Source: CAYUHC01 sp964444555 (GTDB lineage: Bacteria; Patescibacteriota; Minisyncoccia; Phycocordibacterales; JACOZG01). From it: 41,953 nucleotides of DNA. Numbering within the stretch: the first letter of the stretch is position 1; each line of letters starts with the position of its first letter. The stretch spans positions 1-41,953 of the forward strand of contig CAYUHC010000006.1 in NCBI GenBank assembly GCA_964444555.1. The letters run 5' to 3'. The position numbers and the translations under genes are program-made. Positions 15,892 through 24,122 of the stretch are shown here, one piece after another. Under the pieces are notes generated by a model. It did not search any database, was not told the origin of the DNA, and saw nothing but the letters and a program-made list of their open reading frames with translations.

Positions 15892-16475
15892 TCAATTGCT
15901 CGTATTGTAGCGGCCCATCGCCGAAGGTAACCCTTCGGCGATGATTGCTTCCAAAATTTCTGGAATCTGCGCCACCACCGCCGGCAACGCCTCATCTTCG
16001 GCTGGAGTAAACCGCTCCAAAACAAATTCGGACAAATCACGACCAGGCAGTACGGGACCAACCCCCAAGCGCAAGCGAATAAAATCGGCCCCACCCACCC
16101 GTTCGGTAATCGACGACACTCCGTTGTGACCGCCGTCGCCTCGATCGAAAGAGATTCTCACCACGCCCAAAGGTAGGGCCACGTCGTCATACATCACCAC
16201 CAACCGCTCCCGGGGCACTTCGTAATCCACGTAAGACGACACCGCCGCACCAGAATTATTCATCATCGTCTCGGGTAACATAAAAATTACTTCGTGGCCG
16301 GCCACCTGACCCGTTGTGATCAAGCTCGACGACTTCCGCTCGGAGCGGAAGTCGGGCGCGCCGGAGGCGCGCGCCGCCGCCGCCACCCCGCGGCGGCCGC
16401 GATTGTTGCGAGTTAATTCATATTACCGACCNNNNNNNNNNCAACATTGCCCAAACCCACCACCAGATATTTCAT
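15892..16475 (-). CDS. pth: Peptidyl-tRNA hydrolase, interrupted by scaffold gap
   Basis: Releases peptides from peptidyl-tRNA; essential in most bacteria. The true N-terminus lies beyond the gap: complement of 16475-16442 gives MKYLVVGLGNVG, the Pth start with Asn10. After the gap YELTRNNRG corresponds to the usual YxxTRHNxG, then METMMNNSG-like (PETMMNNSGAAV), VVMYDDVALPLG with the catalytic Asp, and GDGGHNGVSSI with the binding His-Asn. An in-frame TAA and an Asn in place of the catalytic His lie within 25 nt of the gap and are best explained by poor sequence there. A GC-rich low-complexity patch (about 16350-16400) may have caused the gap. The C-terminus converges on the S1 gene, 7 nt away. 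Confidence 0.85.
16432..16441. other. Scaffold gap (10 N)
   Basis: Ten N of unknown real length inside pth; reading frames on either side do not match, as expected for an arbitrary gap size. Confidence 0.97.
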
Positions 16476-16501
16476 TACCGAATTATAAGAGTAAAATTTT
16501 C

Positions 16502-16530
16502 TTGCGTCAAACTAAAAAAGACGATACACT
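16502..16530 (+). promoter_or_regulatory. Promoter of lepB
   Basis: TTGCGT (16502-16507), 17-bp spacer, TACACT (16525-16530), 11 nt to the ATG. No SD. Confidence 0.6.
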
Positions 16531-16541
16531 ACAAGGCAATC

Positions 16542-17093
16542 ATGAAGGATTTGCAAAGCAATCTATGGGAGATTCTCAAATTTGTGATTACGATCCTGGT
16601 GATTGTCTTGCCAATCCGCTACTTTATCGCCCAACCCTTTATCGTCTCTGGGGCCTCGATGTCTCCCACCTTCCAACACAATGAGTATCTCATCGTGGAC
16701 GAACTATCCTACCACCTGCGCTCGCCAGCTCGCGGTGAAGTCGTGATTTTTAAATATCCTCGTGATCCAAAAAAATATTTCATCAAACGGATTATCGGCC
16801 TGCCCGGCGAAACAGTACGAGTAAAAGATAACGAGGTTAGCATTACCGCTAATGGTCAAACCACCATCCTTCAAGAACCTTATCTGACCGGTGGCTTTTG
16901 GGCTGATGTCGAGCGAACTCTCGGCGATCAAGAATATTTCGTCATGGGCGATAATCGTTTAGTCAGTCTTGACTCTCGCAGTTGGGGCGCTCTGCCCAGC
17001 GAAAATATTAAGGGCCGAGCCTTTCTCCGCCTCTTCCCTCTCGACCGGATCAATCTGTTCCCCGGAGCCGCCGATGCCACATTAGCCAATTAG
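16542..17093 (+). CDS. lepB: Signal peptidase I
   Basis: Membrane serine protease of 183 residues that cleaves signal peptides. One N-terminal transmembrane helix (about 8-28, ILKFVITILVIVLPIRYFI), catalytic Ser in SGASMSPT (about 37-44), catalytic Lys in KKYFIKRIIGLPGE (about 81-93) and box E GDNR with the following SLDSRSWG. All expected catalytic residues are present. hisS begins 10 nt after its stop. Needed here for the signal-peptide-bearing pilin-like proteins at 8351-9558. Confidence 0.94.
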   Translation: MKDLQSNLWEILKFVITILVIVLPIRYFIAQPFIVSGASMSPTFQHNEYLIVDELSYHLRSPARGEVVIFKYPRDPKKYFIKRIIGLPGETVRVKDNEVSITANGQTTILQEPYLTGGFWADVERTLGDQEYFVMGDNRLVSLDSRSWGALPSENIKGRAFLRLFPLDRINLFPGAADATLAN

Positions 17094-17103
17094 TCACCAT
17101 TTT

Positions 17104-18420
17104 ATGACGCCCAAAAAACCAGATTCCAACGAGCCCCTTAGCACTGTTAAGGGGATGCGCGACATTATTGGCGAAGATTTTTACGCCCTTCAAGGCTTTT
17201 TTGAAAAGGCGTCAGAAATCGCCCTCTACTACGGCTTTACGCCAATTGATACGCCCATGCTCGAAAAAACGGCCCTCTTCGAGCGCGGCACCGGCCAAGC
17301 CACCGACATTGTTGATAAAGAAATGTATAGCTTTAAAACTCGCGGCGGTGATGAAGTCTCTCTCCGACCAGAACTGACGCCCGCGATCATGCGCTCCTAT
17401 TTCGAAACAGGAATGCAGTCACAACCTCAACCCGTCCTTCTCTATTCCTACGGACCACTCTTTCGTCACGACCGACCACAAAAGGGTCGCTATCGCCAAT
17501 TTTATCAATTTAACGTTGACGCCATCGGCACCGGCAAAAGCATCGCCGACGCGATGACGATCAAGATCCTCCTCACCATTCTCGAAGAAGCTGGGTTAAA
17601 AAATCTTACCGTCCAACTCAATTCCATTGGCGACAAAGAATGTCGGCCGATTTACCGGCGCGAGCTAGTTAACTACTACAAAAAAAATCTGCGCCAAATC
17701 TGCCCCGACTGTCGCGAGCGACTCAAGACTAACCCCTTACGTCTACTCGATTGCAAAAATCCGAAGTGCCAGGAAATCAAGCAAGCCGCTCCAACCTCGA
17801 TCAGTTACTTGTGCGGCAGTTGCAAAAGCCACTTTAAAGAAGTTCTCGAATACTTGGAGGAAATGGGCATCCCCTACGAAATTAATCACAGTCTGGTCCG
17901 TGGACTCGATTATTATTCGCGAACCGTTTTCGAAATTATTGACCCGGCGGTGACGAGCGAGCCCTCAGGCGACGAAACGGGTCAGCCCCTCACCATCGCT
18001 GGCGGTGGACGCTACGATTATCTGGCCCGCTCTCTGGGCAGCAAAAAAGATTTGCCCGCCGTTGGTGGCGCGATCGGCGTCGATCGGATGATGCTCTCAC
18101 CCAACTATCAACGCCAAGATCCCCGCATCCTCAAAAAACCCAAAGTCTTCTTTATCCAGCTCTCCTTTGATGCCAAATTAAAAAGCATTCCCGTCATCGA
18201 GATTTTGCGAAAGGCCCGGATCCCTATGGCTCAATCACTCTCCAAAGATTCACTCGGGATCCAGCTAGGCATCGCGGAAAAGATGGGCGTCCCCTATACC
18301 TTGATCTTGGGGCAAAAAGAGGCCCTGGAAGGCACGGTCATCGTCCGCAACATGACCACCCGCTCCCAAGACATCGTCTCAGTGGCCAAACTCGCCGACT
18401 ACGTTAAACACCTCAAATAG
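17104..18420 (+). CDS. hisS: Histidyl-tRNA synthetase
   Basis: 438 residues, class II. Motif 1 region TPIDTPMLEKTALFERG, motif 2 SYGPLFRHDRPQKGRYRQFYQFNVDAIG, the histidine-binding LVRGLDYYSRTVFEI, and motif 3 GGAIGVDRMM; C-terminal anticodon-binding domain from about 345. A cysteine-rich insert (about 196-240, CPDCRERL, CKNPKC, CGSC) is visible between motif 2 and the histidine A box and may bind zinc. Such an insertion with four or more Cys is found in a subset of bacterial HisRS. Follows lepB by 10 nt. Confidence 0.96.
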   Translation: MTPKKPDSNEPLSTVKGMRDIIGEDFYALQGFFEKASEIALYYGFTPIDTPMLEKTALFERGTGQATDIVDKEMYSFKTRGGDEVSLRPELTPAIMRSYFETGMQSQPQPVLLYSYGPLFRHDRPQKGRYRQFYQFNVDAIGTGKSIADAMTIKILLTILEEAGLKNLTVQLNSIGDKECRPIYRRELVNYYKKNLRQICPDCRERLKTNPLRLLDCKNPKCQEIKQAAPTSISYLCGSCKSHFKEVLEYLEEMGIPYEINHSLVRGLDYYSRTVFEIIDPAVTSEPSGDETGQPLTIAGGGRYDYLARSLGSKKDLPAVGGAIGVDRMMLSPNYQRQDPRILKKPKVFFIQLSFDAKLKSIPVIEILRKARIPMAQSLSKDSLGIQLGIAEKMGVPYTLILGQKEALEGTVIVRNMTTRSQDIVSVAKLADYVKHLK

Positions 18421-18424
18421 CGTC

Positions 18425-18453
18425 TTGCCACGGCCAAATGGCTGTGGTAGACT
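18425..18453 (+). promoter_or_regulatory. Promoter of rpsU
   Basis: TTGCCA (18425-18430), 17-bp spacer, TAGACT (18448-18453) with an upstream TGG giving an extended -10; 9 nt to the ATG. Confidence 0.68.
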
Positions 18454-18462
18454 AGCGCCACT

Positions 18463-18702
18463 ATGATTATGATCGAAGTCAGCCGCGAGCAGAACGAGTC
18501 CAACTCTAGTGTCTTGCGCCGTTTCTCTAAAAAAGTTCAAGGATCGGGCATTGTTAAGCGCCTTAAGGGCATGCGCTTTTCGGAACGCGCCCTTTCGAGC
18601 TACAAAAAGAAGAAGTCCGCCCTTACTCGCCTGGCTCGCCGAACCGCCTACGAACGACTCAAGAAGTTAGGCAAAGTCGATGTCACTGCCCGCCGCTCTT
18701 AA
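18463..18702 (+). CDS. rpsU: Small ribosomal subunit protein bS21
   Basis: 79 residues, very basic. The N-terminal VSREQNESNSSVLRRFSKKVQGSGIVKRLKGMRFSE pattern and the following KKKKSALTRLARRTAYERLKKLG match bS21. In E. coli this protein lies near the anti-SD end of 16S rRNA; its retention in an organism using few SDs is worth noting. Alternative start at the second ATG (18469). Overlaps ybeY by 23 nt, so translation is likely coupled. Confidence 0.88.
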   Translation: MIMIEVSREQNESNSSVLRRFSKKVQGSGIVKRLKGMRFSERALSSYKKKKSALTRLARRTAYERLKKLGKVDVTARRS

Positions 18703-19105
18703 AACCAAAATTAAAGATACGATTCTCGGCCCCGAGTATCAACTTTCCGTCGCCTTCGTCTCGAAGGCGACGATTCGGCATTTAAATAAAACCTACCGCC
18801 AACTCGACGAACCGACCGACGTTCTCTCCTTCCCCCTCTCCGCCACTGAAGGTGAGCTAATTTTTAATCGCGGCATGATTGCGAAAAAAGCACCGGAATT
18901 TGAAAAAAATTACGCCGATTATTTTCTCTTTTTATTTATCCACGGATTACTTCATTTGAAAGGATTGGACCACGGTAGTACAATGGAGGCCGAAGAAGCT
19001 AGATTACTTCAGCTTTTTTTATCTCATGCCTCGTCCCATCGTCGCCGGCCTCGACATCGGAAGCTCCGCCATCAGGGTGGTGGTCGCTCTCGCTGGGCCC
19101 GATAA
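18680..19105 (+). CDS. ybeY: Endoribonuclease YbeY (rRNA maturation)
   Basis: Single-strand endonuclease for 16S rRNA maturation. 141 residues. YRQLDEPTDVLSFPL (about 39-53) and the zinc motif HGLLHLKGLDHG (about 90-101; His90, His94, His100) are intact. The C-terminal 30 residues (from about 112, HASSHRRRPRHRK onwards) are Arg/His-rich and come from the region shared with ftsA in another frame. The family normally ends soon after the zinc motif, so this tail may be an extension or reflect a lost earlier stop. Overlaps bS21 by 23 nt and ftsA by 80 nt. Confidence 0.86.
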   Translation: MSLPAALKTKIKDTILGPEYQLSVAFVSKATIRHLNKTYRQLDEPTDVLSFPLSATEGELIFNRGMIAKKAPEFEKNYADYFLFLFIHGLLHLKGLDHGSTMEAEEARLLQLFLSHASSHRRRPRHRKLRHQGGGRSRWAR

Positions 19106-20186
19106 CCGAGCGCCGAAAATTTTAGCCCAGGTGCGCAAAGAATCAAGTGGTGTCCGCCGGGGCTACATCATTAACTTTGACGAAACTTTAGACAGCGTCC
19201 GGGCGGCCATCGCCGAAGCCGAAAAAATCGCTCGCGTTAAACTGCGGAGCGTTTTTTTGGGCATTGGCGGCATTAGTTTGGAGTCGCGCGTCGCCGAAGG
19301 GAGCGTGCTCGTTTCGACCGGGGATCTAGAAATTTCTAGCAATGACCTCCAGCGCGCGGGCGAAGTCAGCGAACGCAATCTCACCGACTTTGCCAATCGA
19401 CGAATCATCCACGCCCTACCCATTAGTTACAAAATTGACGGACACAAAGTTCTTGGCCAACCACGCGGACTGCGAGGTCAAAAATTAGAAGTCAAAACTC
19501 TGTTCATTCACAGTCTCGGCCAGCATCTTAATGACTTTATTCGCGTGGTTGAGGCGGCCGGCCTTTCGATCGATGACGTCGTAGCCGCGCCCATCGCGGC
19601 CAGCTTGCCCACTCTCACCGCCACCCAAAAAGCCGCCGGCTGTTTGTTGGTCAATATCGGCTCGCAAACCACCTCGCTTGTCACCTTCGAAGAAGGTCTG
19701 CCAATCTCCTTGCAAGTTTTACCAATCGGCTCCAACGACGTCACTAACGACATCGCGCTCGGCCTCCGCATCCCTCTTGATGAGGCCGAGCGCGTCAAAC
19801 TCAATCCGGACAATTCCAATTATCAGCGACGCAAACTCGACGAGATTATTGAAGCCCGACTGACCGACACGCTCGAGTTAATTGACGCTCATTTGAAAAA
19901 AATTGGTCGCGGTGGTCTCTTGCCCGCCGGCATCATCATTGTGGGTGGTGGCGCCCATGAAGAAAATTTAGAAAATTTGGCCAAGTCCGCCCTGCGCTTG
20001 CCAGCAAAAATTTTTGACCCCAGCCGCGACGGACCTTTCCGGAGCGGTCTTAAAGATTCTGGCTGGACCGTCGCTTATGGCCTCTGCCTCTACGGTCTAG
20101 ACCACGACACTCGAGGCTCAATCCATAGCCGAATTAAGGCCACCGGAAGCCGAATTTTGCGCTGGTTTAAGGAATTCTGGCCCTAA
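19026..20186 (+). CDS. ftsA: Cell division protein FtsA
   Basis: Actin-like ATPase that ties FtsZ to the membrane. 386 residues. Phosphate 1 loop VAGLDIGSSAIRVVVA (about 6-21), SHS2-like 1C domain in 85-165 (LSISYKIDG, HSLGQHLNDF), phosphate 2 LLVNIGSQTTSLVTFEEG (about 200-217), adenosine motif IIIVGGGAHEENL (about 297-309). The C-terminus (GSRILRWFKEFWP) is an amphipathic helix, the usual FtsA membrane anchor. ftsZ follows after 74 nt. Start taken at 19026, which gives the family's usual N-terminus but overlaps ybeY by 80 nt. Confidence 0.93.
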   Translation: MPRPIVAGLDIGSSAIRVVVALAGPDNRAPKILAQVRKESSGVRRGYIINFDETLDSVRAAIAEAEKIARVKLRSVFLGIGGISLESRVAEGSVLVSTGDLEISSNDLQRAGEVSERNLTDFANRRIIHALPISYKIDGHKVLGQPRGLRGQKLEVKTLFIHSLGQHLNDFIRVVEAAGLSIDDVVAAPIAASLPTLTATQKAAGCLLVNIGSQTTSLVTFEEGLPISLQVLPIGSNDVTNDIALGLRIPLDEAERVKLNPDNSNYQRRKLDEIIEARLTDTLELIDAHLKKIGRGGLLPAGIIIVGGGAHEENLENLAKSALRLPAKIFDPSRDGPFRSGLKDSGWTVAYGLCLYGLDHDTRGSIHSRIKATGSRILRWFKEFWP

Positions 20187-20260
20187 AAATAAGGGTTTGC
20201 ATTTTCTCTTATAACTGTTAACCTTAGCGTATTAGAAAATTACTACGCCCGACTATTCCT

Positions 20261-21442
20261 ATGCCAAAAATTGAACCAGAAATTGAAGCCTTTGCCCGAT
20301 TGAAAGTTGTTGGAGTTGGCGGCTCTGGTTGTAACGCGATTAATCACATGGTCCGATCGAATGTTAAAGGCGTCGACTTTATCGCCATTAACACCGACGC
20401 TCAAGATCTGCACCACTCGCTCGCGAAGAAGAAAGTCCACATCGGTAAAAATCTGACTCGCGGTTTGGGCGCGGGGATGAATCCCGAAGTCGGTCGCAAA
20501 GCGGCGGAAGAAAGTTTGGAAGAAGTTCAAAATGTCTTAAAGGGCGCCGACATGGTTTTCTTGGCGAGTGGTATGGGTGGTGGTACGGGCTCGGGCGCCA
20601 TGGCCCCAATTGCCAAGGCCGCCAAAGATCAAGGCATCCTCACCGTCGCCGTCGTCACTCGACCATTCTTTTTTGAAGGTAATCAGCGCAGTCAGATTGC
20701 CGATCGCGCTATCGAAGAAATTCGCAAAGAAGTCGACGCGATTATCGTCATTCCTAACGATCGCCTACTTAACTTAATTGATAAAAATACCAGCTTCTCC
20801 ACCGCCTTTGCCATGTGTGACGAGATCCTCCGCCAAGCCGTTGAGGGCATCTCGGAGCTCATCACCACCAATGGTGTGGTTAACGTCGACTTTGCCGACA
20901 TCCGAGCGATTATGTCGAATGCTGGTCCTGCCCTCATGGGCATCGGCCGGTCAGCGGGCGACAACCGCGCCACCGAAGCCGCTCGGGCCGCCATCAACTC
21001 GCCCCTGCTCGACATTTCGATCGATGGCGCCAAGGGCGTCCTCTTTGCCATTGCCGGTGATCAGAATATGACGATGTTTGAGATCCAGGAAGCCGCCAAG
21101 GTTATTATCGAAGCCATTGATCCCAACGCCAAAATTATCTTCGGCGCCTTCTACAGCGACAATCTCAACAAAAACGAAATCAAAATTACCGTCATTGCCT
21201 CTGGCTTCCCGGAGAATCTCAAGCGCAAACCCCTTTCGATGGGCTCAAGCGCTGATCTAAAAATCGTGGACGAAACTCCAATCATCAAAGAACACGAACC
21301 GGCTCCGCTTGATCTAAAAAATATTAAAAAACCCGAGCCCGTGACGCCAAAAATGACCCCCGCCAAGACCGTCACGGCCGAAGTGGAAGATGACGACGAC
21401 TGGTCATCAATCCCCGCCTTTCTCCGCCGACCCAAGAAGTAG
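20261..21442 (+). CDS. ftsZ: Cell division protein FtsZ
   Basis: Tubulin-like GTPase that forms the division ring. 393 residues. KVVGVGGSGCNAINHM (about 14-29), tubulin signature GMGGGTGSGA (about 105-114), T7-loop region VNVDFADIRAIM (about 208-219). A variable linker (about 330-375) precedes the conserved C-terminal peptide SSIPAFLRRPKK, the binding site for FtsA, consistent with ftsA directly upstream. The TrxB promoter -10 lies across its last codon and stop region. Confidence 0.97.
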   Translation: MPKIEPEIEAFARLKVVGVGGSGCNAINHMVRSNVKGVDFIAINTDAQDLHHSLAKKKVHIGKNLTRGLGAGMNPEVGRKAAEESLEEVQNVLKGADMVFLASGMGGGTGSGAMAPIAKAAKDQGILTVAVVTRPFFFEGNQRSQIADRAIEEIRKEVDAIIVIPNDRLLNLIDKNTSFSTAFAMCDEILRQAVEGISELITTNGVVNVDFADIRAIMSNAGPALMGIGRSAGDNRATEAARAAINSPLLDISIDGAKGVLFAIAGDQNMTMFEIQEAAKVIIEAIDPNAKIIFGAFYSDNLNKNEIKITVIASGFPENLKRKPLSMGSSADLKIVDETPIIKEHEPAPLDLKNIKKPEPVTPKMTPAKTVTAEVEDDDDWSSIPAFLRRPKK

Positions 21443-21448
21443 TATACT
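21443..21448 (+). promoter_or_regulatory. -10 box of trxB promoter
   Basis: TATACT ending 7 nt before the trxB ATG; the -35 region (TTTCTC, 18 bp upstream) is poor. Predicts a leaderless mRNA. Confidence 0.5.
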
Positions 21449-21455
21449 GTACGCC

Positions 21456-22382
21456 ATGACTCATGATGTGATCATTATCGGCGGCGGACCCGCCGCCATT
21501 TCGGCCGGCGTCTACGCCGCCCGCAAACGCTTAACCACCCTCGTCATCGCTGAGAGCTGGGGCGGCCAGTCAATCGTCTCGGCCGACATCCAAAACTGGA
21601 TCGGCACCAAAAATATCTCGGGCGAGGAGCTAGCCAAAAATCTGCGCGACCACCTCTTAAGCTACCAGGGTCAAACTCTGGAAACTAAGGAGGGCTTCCG
21701 CGTGACAGCCGTCGAGCCCAGTCCCCGTGGCTTTATCGTCACCACCAGCGACGGGAGCACTCAGGAGGGCCGAACCGTGCTGGTAGCTACTGGCGCCCAC
21801 CGTCGCAAACTAACCGTGCCTGGCGCGGCCGAATTTGAGCAAAAGGGCATCACCTATTGCGCCACCTGTGACGGACCACTCTTTACCGACCAAGACGTCG
21901 CCGTCATTGGTGGAGGCAACGCCGCTCTCGAAACCGTGCTCCAACTCGTTGCCTACTGCAAAACCGTCACCCTAATCCATCGCAGTGACGTCTGGCGGGC
22001 CGACGCGATCACGCTCGAGAAAATTAAGGCTAATCCGAAAGTAAAAATCATCACCAACGCCGAGACCACTGAGTTTAAGGGTGAACGCTTCGTTAAAAAA
22101 TTAATTTACCGCGACACAACCACGGGCACCAGCCACGAACTGGACGTCACGGGTGTCTTTGTGGAGATTGGCTTTTTGCCGAGCACCGACTTTGTTAAAC
22201 CCTTAGTTGAGACCACCGAACACGGCGCCGTCAAAGTTGATCCTCGCACTCAACGCACCAGTCGTACTGGTATCTGGTCGGCGGGCGACTGCACCGACGG
22301 TCTCTATCATCAAAACAACATCGCCGCGGGCGACGCCGTCAAAGCGATTGAAGATATTTATTCGTACCTAACCAAACAATAA
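21456..22382 (+). CDS. trxB: Thioredoxin reductase
   Basis: FAD/NADPH disulfide reductase of 308 residues. FAD motif IIGGGPAAISAGVYA (about 7-21), redox-active CATCDGP (Cys and Cys of CxxC at about 135-138), NADP motif VIGGGNAALE (about 152-161), second FAD motif GIWSAGDCTD (about 276-285). A longer frame opens at 21390 inside ftsZ, but ATG at 21456 (MTHDVIIIGGGPA) gives the standard length and lies 7 nt after a -10. No thioredoxin gene is in the window; the glutaredoxin-like protein at 37525 is a possible partner. Confidence 0.94.
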   Translation: MTHDVIIIGGGPAAISAGVYAARKRLTTLVIAESWGGQSIVSADIQNWIGTKNISGEELAKNLRDHLLSYQGQTLETKEGFRVTAVEPSPRGFIVTTSDGSTQEGRTVLVATGAHRRKLTVPGAAEFEQKGITYCATCDGPLFTDQDVAVIGGGNAALETVLQLVAYCKTVTLIHRSDVWRADAITLEKIKANPKVKIITNAETTEFKGERFVKKLIYRDTTTGTSHELDVTGVFVEIGFLPSTDFVKPLVETTEHGAVKVDPRTQRTSRTGIWSAGDCTDGLYHQNNIAAGDAVKAIEDIYSYLTKQ

Positions 22383-22392
22383 ACTTCCGGTT

Positions 22393-23688
22393 ATGAACTT
22401 CCAGATCACGGGAGGTAAAACCCTCTCCGGCAGTATTACAACGCTCTCAGCCAAAAACTCAGCCGTCGCCCTCCTCTGCGCCTCACTAATCAATCGCGGC
22501 ACCACCACACTCAAGCGGGTTCCCAAAATCGAAGAAGTTAATCGGATTACCGAAGTCTTGGCTAGTCTGGGAGTAAAAAGTGTTTGGCAGGGCGAAGATC
22601 TAATCATTACCCCGCCAGCCAAACTAAGTCTCAAAAAATTAGATCGAGCGGCGGCCATCCGCACGCGGAGCGTGCTAATGATGCTGGGCGCGCTAATCCA
22701 TCACGAGCAAAACTTTACCCTTCCGCATCCGGGTGGTTGCAAGCTCGGCGCGCGGAGCGTCCGACCACATCTCTACGCGCTAGAAAAACTAGGGGTCTCG
22801 GTGACCTCACGTCACGATGACTATCTCGTCCGCGCGCCGAAATTAAAACCGGCCGAAATTGTCCTCTACGAAACGGGTGATACTGTCACCGAAAACGCCC
22901 TCATTGCCGCCGCGCTCGTGCCGGGCACCACGACGATTAAATATGCCTCGGCCAACTACATGGTCCAAGATCTGTGCCACTATCTCGTGGCTCTCGGGGT
23001 GGAAATTGACGGCATCGGTTCCAACACCCTGACCGTCCGCGGCGTCAAAGAAATTAATCGTGACATTAGCTACACCTTGGGCGAAGATCCGATTGAAGCC
23101 ATGCTCTTTCTGGCCATTGCCGCCGTGACTAAGTCAGCCATCACCATCAAGCGGGCGCCGATCGACTTTTTGGAACTCGAGCTACTCAAGTTGGAAAAAA
23201 TGGGTTTTAAATATTCCCGCTCAAAAATTTATCTCAGCGACAACGGCCACACCAAACTAGTGGACCTCACCACTCGACCAAGCAAACTCAAAGCTCTAGA
23301 AGAAAAAATTCATCCTCTGCCCTACCCCGGCCTAAACATTGATAACCTCCCCTTCTTTGTGCCGATCGCCACGCAAGCCAAAGGCACCACCCTCATCCAT
23401 GACTGGGTTTACGAAAATCGCGCCATCTACTATTTAGAAATGACCAAATTGGGCGCGGAAATTATTTTAGCCGATCCTCATCGAGTCATCATTAACGGGC
23501 CAACGCCGCTTAAGGCCGCGGAGATTATCTGCCCACCAGCCTTACGACCAGCGGCGATTATCTTAATTGGTATGCTCGCAGCCCCGGGCACCTCGCTCCT
23601 TCGCAACGTCTACTCGATCAATCGCGGCTACGAAGACTTGGCCGCGCGCCTCGCCAAACTAGGGGCGGATATCAAGGTCGTCAAATAA
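22393..23688 (+). CDS. murA: UDP-N-acetylglucosamine 1-carboxyvinyltransferase
   Basis: First committed step of peptidoglycan synthesis. 431 residues, EPSP-synthase fold. SAKNSAVALLCASL (about 19-32) carries the conserved Lys-Asn; the catalytic loop PGGCKLGARSVRPH (about 113-126) keeps the Cys targeted by fosfomycin. NIDNLPFFVPIATQAKGTTLIHDWVYENR (315-343) fits the substrate-binding region. It follows trxB by 10 nt and ends at a hairpin shared with the convergent 64-aa gene. Confidence 0.94.
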   Translation: MNFQITGGKTLSGSITTLSAKNSAVALLCASLINRGTTTLKRVPKIEEVNRITEVLASLGVKSVWQGEDLIITPPAKLSLKKLDRAAAIRTRSVLMMLGALIHHEQNFTLPHPGGCKLGARSVRPHLYALEKLGVSVTSRHDDYLVRAPKLKPAEIVLYETGDTVTENALIAAALVPGTTTIKYASANYMVQDLCHYLVALGVEIDGIGSNTLTVRGVKEINRDISYTLGEDPIEAMLFLAIAAVTKSAITIKRAPIDFLELELLKLEKMGFKYSRSKIYLSDNGHTKLVDLTTRPSKLKALEEKIHPLPYPGLNIDNLPFFVPIATQAKGTTLIHDWVYENRAIYYLEMTKLGAEIILADPHRVIINGPTPLKAAEIICPPALRPAAIILIGMLAAPGTSLLRNVYSINRGYEDLAARLAKLGADIKVVK

Positions 23689-23713
23689 AAAACCGCCGAG
23701 CTAAGCTCGGCGG
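23683..23713 (-). terminator. Terminator of the 64-aa gene (convergent with murA)
   Basis: Stem CCGCCGAGC (23693-23701) with GCTCGGCGG (23705-23713), 3-nt loop. The minus strand continues TTTTTTATTT; the plus strand has no U tract. Confidence 0.85.
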
Positions 23714-23738
23714 GAAGGAGGCGGAAAAGGCAGTTAGC

Positions 23739-23933
23739 TCAACTTGTCTCCCCCTCTGGCTCATACTCCGTGCCGCAGGCGCTGTGCCGCCGATCTTCGG
23801 CCGGCAGATACTGCTCGGGCCGACGCGAGCGCGCCGGCGGCACTCGCTGGGTCCGACCCAACCGTCCAGCCACAAACTTCGGCTTCGGCGTTGTCTGACC
23901 AAGGGGACGCTCCGACTGACCACGTTCTTCCAT
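23739..23933 (-). CDS. Small SD-bearing gene, 64-aa basic protein
   Basis: 64 residues, not recognised. Arg/Pro-rich and hydrophilic (RLGRTQRVPPARSRRPEQYLP), with one Cys and an acidic tail (EYEPEGETS); probably disordered. It is judged real because it has a good SD (GGAGG, 7 nt before ATG) in a genome where SDs are uncommon, sits between two minus-strand terminators, and ends 26 nt before the second. No promoter with a good -35 is seen; TAGAAT lies 16 nt before the ATG. Confidence 0.55.
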   Translation of the reverse strand: MEERGQSERPLGQTTPKPKFVAGRLGRTQRVPPARSRRPEQYLPAEDRRHSACGTEYEPEGETS

Positions 23934-23970
23934 AACAAACCTCCGCTAATTCTAAAACTCCACCTCAATC

Positions 23971-23998
23971 AAAAACTCCCCGCGACGAGCGGGGAGTT
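23971..23998 (-). terminator. Terminator after the 30-aa ORF
   Basis: Stem CTCCCCGC (23976-23983) with GCGGGGAG (23989-23996), 5-nt loop. Minus strand then reads TTTTTG. Confidence 0.8.
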
Positions 23999-24022
23999 TG
24001 GAGAGGTACGAGTGATCAAGTG

Positions 24023-24115
24023 CTAGCGCGCGATCCGTACCAACGCCAATCTCCCCGGCGCCATAAGCGCGAGGTAGACGCGGACGAACTTCGTGATAGA
24101 ACTTAACCACTGCAT
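24023..24115 (-). CDS. Putative 30-aa leaderless small protein
   Basis: Reads MQWLSSITKFVRVYLALMAP then GRLALVRIAR: hydrophobic with regularly spaced Arg/Lys, compatible with an amphipathic membrane peptide. It is supported by a good promoter (TTGACA, 16 bp, TATGAT), an ATG 7 nt after the -10 exactly as in the leaderless genes around it, and a hairpin terminator 25 nt after the stop. Its -35 overlaps the stop codon of the DUF1653 gene. It may instead be a short noncoding RNA with the same borders. Alternative upstream ATG in frame at 24127 would add 4 residues but sits within the -10. Confidence 0.4.
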   Translation of the reverse strand: MQWLSSITKFVRVYLALMAPGRLALVRIAR

Positions 24116-24122
24116 GCCCTTA

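Noticed and set aside
15917..15942. 11-bp hairpin ATCGCCGAAGG/CCTTCGGCGAT between the S1 and pth genes
   Set aside because: It lies inside the pth coding region and lacks a U tract on either strand, so it was not called a terminator.
20197..20246. Promoter candidates for ftsZ (TTGCAT at 20197, TTAACC at 20218 with TACTAC at 20241)
   Set aside because: Spacing or -10 quality is poor for each, so no single promoter could be supported.
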